Assembly (NCBI GenBank): GCA_964407525.1
Contig: CAYOWC010000067.1
Coordinates: forward strand, 1-19,146
From: DUZB01 sp964407525
Lineage (GTDB): Bacteria > Desulfobacterota > DSM-4660 > Desulfatiglandales > Desulfatiglandaceae
Length of the DNA stretch: 19,146 nucleotides
Reading direction: 5' to 3'
Below the pieces are notes generated by a model. It did not search any database. It was not told where the DNA came from and saw only the letters and a program-made list of their open reading frames with translations. Of this stretch, positions 1 to 5,895 are shown in pieces. The first letter of the stretch is position 1. Each line of letters starts with the position of its first letter. A program made the translations under genes and the position numbers.

Positions 1-901
1 TCAGTTTTTTTCTACCCAGGATCTTTTGGGCAACGGTTGAAAGGGAATAGTCATCCACCTTCACGAAAGCGTTTCGGATCATGGGGATCCCATCCAGCGC
101 AGCCCGACCCGGGATCCGGGCGATCCATTGATTGTAGTTTTTACCCGGCTCCAGCATCTCAGCCGATCCGTCTGTTCCAATGTCATACCCGATGCCCAGG
201 GCAATGCATTTACGGTAAAGCCATTGCAAGTCAAAACCGATCAGGTTCCAGCCGATAAAAGCATCCGGATCATATTGCCCAACAATGGAGAAAAAGGCCC
301 TGAGAAGGCGTTTTTCATTTGGGAAGCTCCGGTATTCCATTTTCCCGTTTTCGTTGTCCGGATCCACTACCAATACTTCTTCGAGCTCTTCTCCGTAGAG
401 CGCGATTGAATAAAGATCTGATTTCATAGAGCATTCAATATCAATCGAAAGCATCCTCAGTTCCGGCGTGAAATCAGCGGGATGAACTTCCGGATCGGTA
501 AAAAAGAGACAGCCGGCTTTTTTTTGGACCGGTTCGCTTTCAAAACGAAGGCTCCCCTGGATGAAATGCTCCATGAGAAATCGCGCCGCCAGGTTCACAT
601 CTGCCTCATATGTCCGGATGTGATGATCTTCGCAGGCTTTTCGGGCATGGAACATGTCAGAGTTTTGAGCAAAATAGAGCCCATCAACAAAGTCACCACG
701 AAGGTTCTTCAGCTTCAAGGGCTTCCTGACGGCCCCCGGGGGCATCCATTTCTGATTATGATCAATGAAAAATACAATGCGAGGGCAGGTTACGGTCCAG
801 TGAAAACGCCTGCCGTCTGACAGCCGGCCCTGAAAAATCAATTGGGTTACGTTTCCATTCTGGGCTTGTTTACTCGATAGGATGAAGCCGTCGTATGCCA
901 T
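1..901 (-). CDS. polB: DNA polymerase II (family B), N-terminal part, cut by window edge
   Basis: This is the first 300 residues of a family B DNA polymerase. The gene starts at ATG 901-899 and stays open to base 1. The N terminus MAYDGFILSS fits the Pol II family start. Exo I reads LSIDIE, with acidic residues at D154 and E156, close to the D156/E158 described for E. coli Pol II. Exo II is visible as DAFIGWNLIGFDL, about residues 213-225. The polymerase palm and thumb lie beyond the left edge. Family knowledge: Pol II is a proofreading polymerase used in replication restart and translesion bypass, often SOS-controlled; no LexA box was recognised here. The ribosome-binding site is weak. The hydratase gene lies 58 bp upstream on the same strand, so the two may be cotranscribed. 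Identification is confident; completeness cannot be judged. Confidence 0.9.
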   Translation of the reverse strand, partial: MAYDGFILSSKQAQNGNVTQLIFQGRLSDGRRFHWTVTCPRIVFFIDHNQKWMPPGAVRKPLKLKNLRGDFVDGLYFAQNSDMFHARKACEDHHIRTYEADVNLAARFLMEHFIQGSLRFESEPVQKKAGCLFFTDPEVHPADFTPELRMLSIDIECSMKSDLYSIALYGEELEEVLVVDPDNENGKMEYRSFPNEKRLLRAFFSIVGQYDPDAFIGWNLIGFDLQWLYRKCIALGIGYDIGTDGSAEMLEPGKNYNQWIARIPGRAALDGIPMIRNAFVKVDDYSLSTVAQKILGRKKL

Positions 902-959
902 TTAACCACGCTAAGGGTTTTTAAATAAGATGCGTTTCTGTGATTTCGAAACATTGTTA

Positions 960-1751
960 CTAACGGCCAATTGAAAAATGGATACGGCCCAGGCTTGAAA
1001 AAGAGACATCAAACACGTCCCCCGGCTCCACAAAAAAGAATTTAGTAAGCGAACCTGTAGAAACAATGGCGCCTGCGCTCAGTTCTTTTCCCAATACGCC
1101 AAGTTTGTTTACGAGCCAAACCATCACATTTAACGGATCGCCCAGTGCTTCTACTCCACAAGCACTCGCCAGAAGATGACCGTTTCGATGCATCACAATG
1201 CCTTCATGGATCAAATCAAATCCTGAAACGGACTTCATGAAAGGCCCGAGAACAATACCCGCATGCAGGGCGTTATCCGCGATGGCTTCCGAAGTTATTA
1301 CCTGCCAATCGGCAACTCTGCAATCCACAAGTTCAACGGCGCCCATAATCCCGGCGGTAGCCCGAATCACATCGGTTCTCGTGACTCCGGGCCCTTTGAG
1401 CGTTTTCCCCATCACAAAAGCGATTTCGCCTTCCACCGCAAGTTTGCAGAAATGGGAAGGGTTGATCTCCTGTAGAAAAGAATATTCCGATTGTGTGGTC
1501 ATGCAACCCAAAAACGGTTCTTTGATTTCCAGTTGCTCCATGACAGCGCGGCTGGTGGCGCCGACTTTCCAGCCGATAATTCTTTCGCCATTTTCCAGCA
1601 TATGTTTAACCAGCATGTCCTGGACTTCGTAGGCATCTCCCACATTGATAACTCCAAAGGTAGAAGAAGGAGAATCTATGGGCTTATGCCCTTCTTTTGC
1701 TTTCAGAAACGCATTGAACCAATTCTTTTTTATATCCTCTCTGTTTTCCAT
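960..1751 (-). CDS. 2-keto-4-pentenoate hydratase / oxalocrotonate decarboxylase family protein (MhpD-like)
   Basis: A 263-residue protein of the FAH superfamily, MhpD/DmpE/DmpH branch, which is about the usual length. Visible signature elements are GWKVG (K62), VEGEIAF with E107 and E109, and GAVELVD with E140. These match the Glu-x-Glu...Glu divalent-metal site described for E. coli MhpD. Further hallmarks are ADNA at about 158-161 and ALGDPLNVMVWL at about 202-213. Family role: cytoplasmic hydration of 2-hydroxypenta-2,4-dienoate, or decarboxylation of 4-oxalocrotonate, in meta-cleavage of aromatics. The hydratase and decarboxylase subfamilies cannot be separated by eye. The start is supported by AAGAGGA nine bases upstream. 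No other aromatic-degradation gene is in the window, so the substrate is open. It precedes polB on the same strand. Confidence 0.85.
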   Translation of the reverse strand: MENREDIKKNWFNAFLKAKEGHKPIDSPSSTFGVINVGDAYEVQDMLVKHMLENGERIIGWKVGATSRAVMEQLEIKEPFLGCMTTQSEYSFLQEINPSHFCKLAVEGEIAFVMGKTLKGPGVTRTDVIRATAGIMGAVELVDCRVADWQVITSEAIADNALHAGIVLGPFMKSVSGFDLIHEGIVMHRNGHLLASACGVEALGDPLNVMVWLVNKLGVLGKELSAGAIVSTGSLTKFFFVEPGDVFDVSFSSLGRIHFSIGR

Positions 1752-1858
1752 AGCAGCAAATCCTCTTACACGAAAGGCATCCTGAATTGTTTTCGAACCT
1801 GATCGTTAAAGCCAAAAAAGAAGACAGAAATACGAAGAAATCTGAATGAGGGTTGTAG

Positions 1859-2008
1859 ATTTATTATGGGTGTATTTTGTATCGATGTTTTCATGAAAGA
1901 TCTCTGGGCCGGGTGGTGAACAGGTTGGTAAATTTGTATGATGGAAAGATTGAGGTAACATCGAAAATAGGTCAGAAAACAACCTTCAAAGTCACTTTTG
2001 CCGGATGA
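1859..2008 (+). pseudogene. histidine-kinase ATPase domain C-terminal remnant
   Basis: An open stretch of 49 codons without a start codon, bounded upstream by TAG at 1856 and ending at TGA 2006-2008. Its last half reads LGRVVNRLVNLYDGK and then IEVTSKIGQKTTFKVTF. This is the pattern of the G2-to-G3 end of HATPase_c domains (typically GLGLSIVKRLVELHGG followed by GTTFTVTF). The GLGL box is degraded and nothing upstream gives an H box or N box. I read it as the tail of a lost sensor kinase, left where the core genes meet the accessory zone. The alternative, chance similarity, is unlikely given about 30 aligned residues that end at a stop codon in the right place. Confidence 0.6.
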
Positions 2009-2050
2009 TATGAGTAGGCGTGGTTCAGGCACACGAAAGGATAACCGCGC

Positions 2051-2323
2051 TTATCCAATTATCCCTTTCCCCTTTCCGTCCAGGAGCCATTCCCAGGTAA
2101 GGCTCTCCCGCAAATATTCATCCTCATTGGCAAGATTCTTGATCGTTCGCAACTGGAATAGAGTAGGTGCCGATCGGCCTTTTTCGATCTTTGAAATATG
2201 CGATTGGCCTGTTTTTAATAATTCGGACATCTTTCTCTGGTCAAGGTTCAAGAAAGTCCGGATAATCTTCATTCTGTGGCCGAGTTCATGAAGGTACTCT
2301 TCTGAGAAGTTTTGAGTCTTCAT
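2051..2323 (-). CDS. XRE-family helix-turn-helix transcriptional regulator
   Basis: A 90-residue protein with a single Cro/C1-type (HTH_3) domain at about residues 14-68. The pattern includes GHRMKIIRTFLNLDQRKMSE, then GQSHISKIEKGRSAPTLFQL for the recognition helix and following turn. The C terminus WEWLLDGKGKG resembles the WLLtGeG tail seen in phage-type repressors. The start used is ATG 2323, with only a weak AAGAAA upstream; an internal Met at residue 18 would lie at the edge of the domain and is less likely. It is divergent from the HipA remnant. It could be the antitoxin or regulator of that lost toxin (HipB-like) or an unrelated phage-type repressor. A 10-bp palindrome in the divergent spacer is a possible binding site. 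Confidence 0.75.
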   Translation of the reverse strand: MKTQNFSEEYLHELGHRMKIIRTFLNLDQRKMSELLKTGQSHISKIEKGRSAPTLFQLRTIKNLANEDEYLRESLTWEWLLDGKGKGIIG

Positions 2324-2377
2324 AATTTCTTAATATTAGCACTTCGAAAAGAATTCTACCACAAAAGAATACTTCCT

Positions 2378-2387
2378 TGATATATCA
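2378..2387. promoter_or_regulatory. short palindrome in the xre/hipA divergent spacer, possible operator
   Basis: TGATATATCA is a perfect 10-bp palindrome, followed shortly by TTGATATT as a partial second copy. It lies in the AT-rich 126-bp spacer between the divergently oriented XRE gene and the HipA remnant. That is where an autoregulating XRE protein would bind. A palindrome this short and AT-rich can arise by chance. Confidence 0.3.
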
Positions 2388-2449
2388 CTTTTTGATATTT
2401 TTAATTACTTAAAAACCTTTTATAGTCTCTGTACTGCTATCATAAAAGA

Positions 2450-2662
2450 ATGATGGAACACGAATGCTCAGACTCAGAAGCTATTTTGGATGATAACCCG
2501 GAAGAAAATCGGATGGTTTTCAACATGTTGGTGCGAAACACTGATGATCATCCCAGAAACCATGGGATTCTGCTGGACGAAGGAAAGATGTCCCTTTCGC
2601 CTGCGTACGACATCGTACCGACACCTGCGCGATTTGGCGTAGATTACAGGATTTGCCTCTGA
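2450..2662 (+). pseudogene. HipA-family toxin kinase fragment
   Basis: A 70-residue reading frame whose middle reads VFNMLVRNTDDHPRNHGILL and then LSPAYDIVPTP. This is the catalytic-loop and metal-binding region of the HipA C-terminal kinase domain (family pattern FNvLvgNtDDHlrNHGfl...LsPaYDlnPtp). Full HipA proteins are roughly 400-440 residues, so only about 45 family residues remain. The first 20 codons are not recognisable, and the frame ends soon after the PTP motif. HipA phosphorylates aminoacyl-tRNA synthetases; this fragment cannot be an active kinase. No further convincing HipA sequence was found on either side. It could also be the remnant of a short-form HipA-like protein. Confidence 0.7.
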
Positions 2663-2726
2663 TGCTCGTATGTTCTTGCCATAATGCCTTCTGCAAAATG
2701 ACAAAATAAGACAAGTCTCTACTATG

Positions 2727-2756
2727 TTGACATATATCCTCACCATCTGTTATACT
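2727..2756 (+). promoter_or_regulatory. sigma-70-type promoter of vapBC
   Basis: TTGACA at 2727-2732 and TATACT at 2751-2756 are separated by 18 bp, which is near-consensus. The promoter is placed about 50 bp before the vapB ATG on the same strand. Confidence 0.7.
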
Positions 2757-2777
2757 TATTACGATTTTGCGTATAAC
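2749..2777. promoter_or_regulatory. inverted repeat overlapping the vapBC -10 region, putative VapB operator
   Basis: GTTATAC at 2749-2755 and GTATAAC at 2771-2777 are perfect 7-bp inverted arms separated by 15 bp. The left arm overlaps the -10 hexamer. A VapB/VapBC complex bound here would block transcription, which matches the usual autoregulation of such systems. Confidence 0.5.
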
Positions 2778-2802
2778 GCCTTTTCCAAACCGGGGGAAAC
2801 CA

Positions 2803-3072
2803 ATGGAGTCTTTCGAACTACATAAGGCCAAGGTCTCGGCAAAAGGCTGGGTGGTCATCCCAGCTGTCTTGCGAAAACGTTTTGGGATAAAACCCGGCAC
2901 TTCCATTGTGTTCCAGGAAGCCGCCGACGGGATTGTTCTTGTTCCGGAGACAACAGATCCAGTTGATGTCTTGTTCGGCAAACTGGCAGGTAAGATATCG
3001 TTGACAGATGCTCTTTTAAAGGAACGAACCAGAGAGATAAAACGTGAAGAAGCCGAGCTACGTACTCGATAG
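2803..3072 (+). CDS. vapB: VapB-type antitoxin, AbrB/MazE (SpoVT-AbrB) fold
   Basis: An 89-residue protein with an N-terminal swapped-hairpin AbrB domain. The sequence KVSAKGWVVIPAVLRKRFGI followed by KPGTSIVFQEAADGIVLVP is typical of VapB/MazE antitoxins. The C terminus (KERTREIKREEAELRTR) is a charged helix of the kind that wraps the toxin. The start is ATG 2803, with GGGGGA just upstream. A longer TTG start at 2767 would lie in the promoter/operator region and is rejected. The end overlaps the vapC start by 29 bp, implying translational coupling. Role: binds and neutralises the adjacent PIN toxin and represses its own promoter. Family assignment is firm; the target operator is inferred. 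Confidence 0.85.
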   Translation: MESFELHKAKVSAKGWVVIPAVLRKRFGIKPGTSIVFQEAADGIVLVPETTDPVDVLFGKLAGKISLTDALLKERTREIKREEAELRTR

Positions 3073-3448
3073 TTTTGCTCTGCTGGCCTATTTCCAGGCG
3101 GAGCCGGGAGGCGAAAAGGTCAGAGATCTGCTTAGAGAGGCCTCAGCGAAAAAGGCAACGGCATTTTTGAGCGTTATTAACCTCGGAGAGATCCTTTACA
3201 TTACAGAACGAAAGCTTGGCCGAAATACAGCCGACAACACGCTGCGAGACATATTTCGATTACCGGTCCAGCTTGCTGACGCAAGCACAGACCGCGTCAT
3301 TGGCGCTGCACACGTCAAGGCACGTTATGCGATTTCCTACGCAGACGCATTCGTTGTCGCTCTCGCACAAGAACTCGAAGCTACCATCATCACCGCTGAT
3401 CCTGAATTTCAAAAAGTGGCATCGCTGGCTACCATCCTGTGGCTGTAG
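3044..3448 (+). CDS. vapC: VapC toxin, PIN-domain ribonuclease
   Basis: A 134-residue PIN-domain protein of typical VapC length, starting at GTG 3044 with AGAGAG upstream. The expected acidic residues are all present: D9 (LDSFALL), E49 (NLGEILY), D101 (YADAFVVALA) and D119 (ITADPEF). It should therefore be a catalytically intact Mg2+-dependent endoribonuclease; characterised VapCs cut initiator tRNA or the 23S rRNA loop. The substrate here cannot be told. It is translated from a start inside the end of vapB. The gene has no frameshift and looks functional, unlike its decayed neighbours. Confidence 0.88.
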   Translation: MKKPSYVLDSFALLAYFQAEPGGEKVRDLLREASAKKATAFLSVINLGEILYITERKLGRNTADNTLRDIFRLPVQLADASTDRVIGAAHVKARYAISYADAFVVALAQELEATIITADPEFQKVASLATILWL

Positions 3449-3688
3449 CTGTTTCAAGATTCAGGTGCTTTTGCCAGGTCTGTCTGAAGCGAGAATCTAC
3501 CGATTTGCGCATCGAGCGCTGTGGGACCATTTGCGACCTATTTGCGACCCATTTGTACTGCGCGTATACAAAGCTATTGATATCATGTATATCCACTGCA
3601 TGCAAAACAGGTTATCAAATCAGAGCTGATGAAAAAATGCTGTAAATTAAATATGTTACTCTGATTTTTTTTTGTTGATGATTTGCTT
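3449..3688. other. non-coding spacer with ATTTGCGACC direct repeats and a T-tract
   Basis: No credible gene is seen. ATTTGCGACC occurs at 3529-3538 and again at 3540-3549 (11-bp period). A partial copy follows at 3550 and a related ATTTGCGC lies near 3503. Further right, ATCAGAG (3619-3625) can pair with CTCTGAT (3659-3665) across a long loop just before a run of T. This is a weak terminator-like arrangement that could serve vapBC. The repeats sit next to a tRNA fragment, where recombinase arm sites are often found; that link is inference. Confidence 0.35.
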
Positions 3689-3812
3689 CTTTGGGAGCAG
3701 GATGTCGGAGCCCGCCAGAGGCGGGTAAAGCAAGCCTCCGCCAAAAGACGGTTTATACGCCTCCGGAGTGCTTGTGCGCCTCCGGCGCATTCAAATCCTC
3801 TCGCCCCGACCA
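3689..3812 (+). pseudogene. tRNA-Pro(UGG) 3' half, interrupted in the T arm; probable att scar
   Basis: From 3689 the sequence matches the 3' half of a bacterial tRNA-Pro. The anticodon loop TTTGGGA with UGG is at 3692-3694, the 3' anticodon stem GCAGG at 3697-3701, and the variable/T-arm start ATGTCGGAG at 3702-3710. After a 79-nt interruption, the T loop and 3' T stem TTCAAATCCTCT lie at 3790-3801. The acceptor strand CGCCCCG is at 3802-3808, followed by A and CCA at 3810-3812. The bases left of the loop (GCTTC) do not fit the CCTGC stem, and no D arm or 5' acceptor is present. Similarity therefore begins at the anticodon loop. That is the normal crossover region for integrases using tRNA genes, so I read this as the duplicated end of an att site. 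No integrase gene is visible in the window. Confidence 0.7.
3711..3789 (+). repeat. 79-nt hairpin-rich insert inside the tRNA-Pro fragment
   Basis: The insert separates the 5' T stem from the T loop and is built of three stems. CCCGCC/GGCGGG has a 3-nt loop (3711-3725). CAAGCCTCCG at 3731-3740 pairs with CGGAG-T-GCTTG at 3764-3774 with one bulged T. GCGCC/GGCGC has a TCC loop (3776-3788). It resembles a REP- or MITE-like palindromic unit. No coding potential is seen on the plus strand. Confidence 0.6.
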
Positions 3813-4031
3813 TTGATTCTGTTGAATTGAATCGGTGCAAATAGAAGTCTCCTGTATCCCAGATGTGACCTATCTACCCTTTCCAATCAGAAGAATCATT
3901 TTTTGAATCTATTTGGACAGGCGAAGCATTTTGCATAACCCTGAAGGGTGCTTATTCCAATGGTATCTCAAGTCAAAGCTCATCAAGCTGAATAAGATAT
4001 CATTGTCACTGCAATATAAACGTTTATAATG
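3813..4031. other. spacer without recognisable genes
   Basis: This stretch lies between the tRNA fragment and the end of the higA-like gene. I see no convincing reading frame. ACCCTGAAGGGT near 3940 is a small hairpin without a T-tract, so no terminator can be supported for the leftward toxin-antitoxin operon. Confidence 0.4.
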
Positions 4032-5231
4032 TCAGGCAAAAAATAATTTTCGAACCTTGCCTTTCCCAATATGGGGCCAAAGAATGCGATAATTATTTCT
4101 TTCGTAACGTATTCGGCCAGCAACAATAGATTTATGAATATCTGCCTTTAACGTTAAGTCCTCAATATCCTGCAATTTACACGTATTCCGGGCCGGGTGG
4201 CTTTTCCACAATTTGCTTGGTATCAGGGATTCTTCGGCCAGTTCATCCGCATCTTTCTCCATTTTATTTTGGAGCGCTCTTAAGTCTAAGTCATCTATAA
4301 TACATTGGCCATCCACACTGTTTACATGGCCCAATGCTAAATGAGCTAATTCATGAGCGAGTGTAAACCAAAAATTATCGAGCCTGTCATATCTTAAGCT
4401 AAGTGCTATAATTGGCTCGCCTTTTTTATTTAACAGGGCGGCACCATCTAAATATGTTCGCCTAAAATGGGGAACAGCGACCACCTTAATGCCTTTGTTC
4501 TGGAGATATTCTCTAGCTCTTAATGGTCCATCTTTTAAAACACTTAAATAAACCACTTTAACAATAAAATTTTTATCCAGAATATTCTGATTGAATTCTG
4601 CTTTTGTCTCAATTGTTTCTGCTTGCCCTAAAACACGCAATATCCAAGCATTTACTGAATGTGGATCATCCTTTTCGTTTTGTCTGGTTCCTTGGCGAAA
4701 ACATGCACGCTTCTGATCCGCGAAATAGGAATCAGCGCAAGCTTGAGAAGCAAGCTCTCGCATAATCTCTTCAGCTTGAATTTCAGGATCAAACCCTTTA
4801 ACCCACCCGCGCTTAACTACTTCTTTGACGGGGAAGTCGTCCCACCTGACAACTCCCCCATCAATAGGGGAATGCATTCCGTCCATAATTAGTATTTCTG
4901 CGGGGATGCTTAAATGAGCATGCAACGATCTAATCATTGATAAAGAAAGAGTCCTCTTTCCTGCCAGAATCTCGGAAACCTTTGATCTACTACCGATGTA
5001 TGGCAATAGATCGGCCTGTTTCAGGCCTTTTTGGTCCATAACGAAGTTAATAGCTTCGATAGGAGTTGGGGGGGGGACAGGATGGCTTTCCTTTTCGTAT
5101 ACACTAACCAATGTGAGCAGGACATCGAGCTCGTCCCCTTCGGGAGTACCTGATTCGGCACCCCAGAGCGTTTCAATACGCTCGATAGCCTCATCGTAAG
5201 CCTGCTCTGAGTTAACAGGGCGGATATTCAT
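4032..5231 (-). CDS. HigA-type antitoxin fused to an ImmA/IrrE metallopeptidase domain
   Basis: A 399-residue two-part protein. Residues 1-115 follow the HigA pattern: MNIRPVNSEQAYDEAIERIE, LWGAESGTPEGDELDVL, then an XRE helix-turn-helix with GLKQADLLPYIGSRSKVSEI and LAGKRTLSLSMIRSLHAHL. Residues about 215-345 form an ImmA/IrrE zinc protease domain with LAHELAHLALGH (H293, E294, H297) and a downstream EKDADELAEESLIP, in which E326 is the likely third ligand. HigA antitoxins are usually around 100-130 residues, so the protease half is extra. It starts at ATG 5231 behind GGAGGT and overlaps the higB end by 20 bp. Expected role: bind HigB and the operator. The protease may cleave itself, a phage-type repressor or another regulator, by analogy with ImmA and IrrE. 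Intact metal ligands suggest activity. Confidence 0.85.
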   Translation of the reverse strand: MNIRPVNSEQAYDEAIERIETLWGAESGTPEGDELDVLLTLVSVYEKESHPVPPPTPIEAINFVMDQKGLKQADLLPYIGSRSKVSEILAGKRTLSLSMIRSLHAHLSIPAEILIMDGMHSPIDGGVVRWDDFPVKEVVKRGWVKGFDPEIQAEEIMRELASQACADSYFADQKRACFRQGTRQNEKDDPHSVNAWILRVLGQAETIETKAEFNQNILDKNFIVKVVYLSVLKDGPLRAREYLQNKGIKVVAVPHFRRTYLDGAALLNKKGEPIIALSLRYDRLDNFWFTLAHELAHLALGHVNSVDGQCIIDDLDLRALQNKMEKDADELAEESLIPSKLWKSHPARNTCKLQDIEDLTLKADIHKSIVAGRIRYERNNYRILWPHIGKGKVRKLFFA

Positions 5232-5526
5232 GTTGCACCTCCGAAGGATTTATTTTGTTATAGTCTTTATGCCAGCCGAACCATTTGACAAATATAGTCT
5301 GGCGGCTAAAATCGACAGCCGTTATCAGTCTAAAATGATTCCCTTTAATGTTAAATATAACGCGATCTGGTTTAACAAAGTCCGCAGACCCAAACATATT
5401 TTTCAATTCTGCAAAGTGTTCAAACTCATTACCCTCTATGAGGGATACCCATGCCTTTAGTGACCCATCCGCTTCAGGGTAACATTCCCTGTATGCGTTG
5501 ATAGTTTTGGTCGTAATAACTCTCAT
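5212..5526 (-). CDS. higB: HigB-family toxin (RelE-superfamily mRNA interferase)
   Basis: A 104-residue protein matching the HigB_toxin family over its whole length. It begins MRVITTKTINAYRECYPEAD. Mid-protein it has LKNMFGSADFVKPDRVIFNI followed by KGNHFRLITAVDF, and it ends WFGWHKDYNKI. Family role: ribosome-dependent or free mRNA cleavage with a RelE-like fold. The ATG at 5526 is chosen because family members start at this Met; a GTG at 5535 would add three residues. The ribosome-binding site is poor. A long palindrome begins 10 bp upstream. The stop codon lies inside the start of the downstream HigA-protease fusion, so the toxin comes first, as is usual for higBA. Confidence 0.85.
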   Translation of the reverse strand: MRVITTKTINAYRECYPEADGSLKAWVSLIEGNEFEHFAELKNMFGSADFVKPDRVIFNIKGNHFRLITAVDFSRQTIFVKWFGWHKDYNKINPSEVQHEYPPC

Positions 5527-5535
5527 GTGAGACAC

Positions 5536-5562
5536 TTTACATTCCCAAATTGGGAATGTAAA
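5536..5562. promoter_or_regulatory. 27-bp perfect palindrome upstream of higB, putative HigA operator
   Basis: TTTACATTCCCAA at 5536-5548 is mirrored as TTGGGAATGTAAA at 5550-5562 around a single central base, giving 13-bp perfect arms. Just beyond it TTCC...GGAA (about 5567-5583) is a weaker second half-site pair. On the minus strand a TTCCCA box and TACATT, 16 bp apart, could be the -35 and -10, which would put the -10 inside the palindrome. The placement fits autorepression by the HigA part of the fusion. Confidence 0.7.
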
Positions 5563-5895
5563 TACATTTCCTGTTATGGGAACATATATTTTCTAAAACG
5601 TGATCTAAGGATGTTGTTGGAAATTTGGATATAACTTCCAGGATTTGAAATCCGCCATTTTTTAAAGAAAGATGAGGGACTAAATAGAGGCTGCAGTTGG
5701 TCACTCAGTTTCTGCTACCTTTTCTTACGCTTGTTCAGCAATACATCCGCATCTAATTGCGAAATATCAGGGTTTTCTTCCAGTAGAATACCTGGGCACA
5801 GTGTTTCTAGCCACCATGGAGAACTTCTGGCATCCTCATTTGCCGTCTGCAACAGGCACAGGAATTGAGGGGTAGGTAGTTGTTGAAACCTGCCG
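5563..5895. other. spacer carrying an orphan C-terminal reading frame on the minus strand
   Basis: No complete gene is seen. On the minus strand a frame is open from about 5895 down to TAG at 5717-5715. Near its end it reads SPWWLETLCPGILL followed by EENPDISQLDADVLLNKRKK. The composition looks protein-like and its end is strongly charged. There is no ATG, only possible TTG starts, and no ribosome-binding site. I do not recognise the family. It may be the tail of a decayed gene lying just after mltF on the same strand. Confidence 0.35.

Noticed and set aside
1198..1632. 144-residue plus-strand reading frame
   Set aside because: It lies wholly antisense to the MhpD-family gene, which has intact family motifs. 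The low-complexity Ser/Thr-rich product is typical of a shadow frame.
1766..2032. 88-residue minus-strand reading frame
   Set aside because: It has no recognisable domain and is antisense to the kinase remnant, which explains the sequence better.
2520..2981. 153-residue minus-strand frame across the HipA remnant and vapB
   Set aside because: It is antisense to two recognised families and crosses a clear plus-strand promoter.
3500..3560. possible CRISPR array from repeated ATTTGCGACC
   Set aside because: Repeats are only 10 bp with 1-bp spacing; there are no unique spacers and no cas genes.
3583..3840. 85-residue minus-strand frame containing MVGARGFE
   Set aside because: This is the familiar spurious translation of the antisense of a tRNA 3' end; the tRNA-Pro fragment accounts for it.
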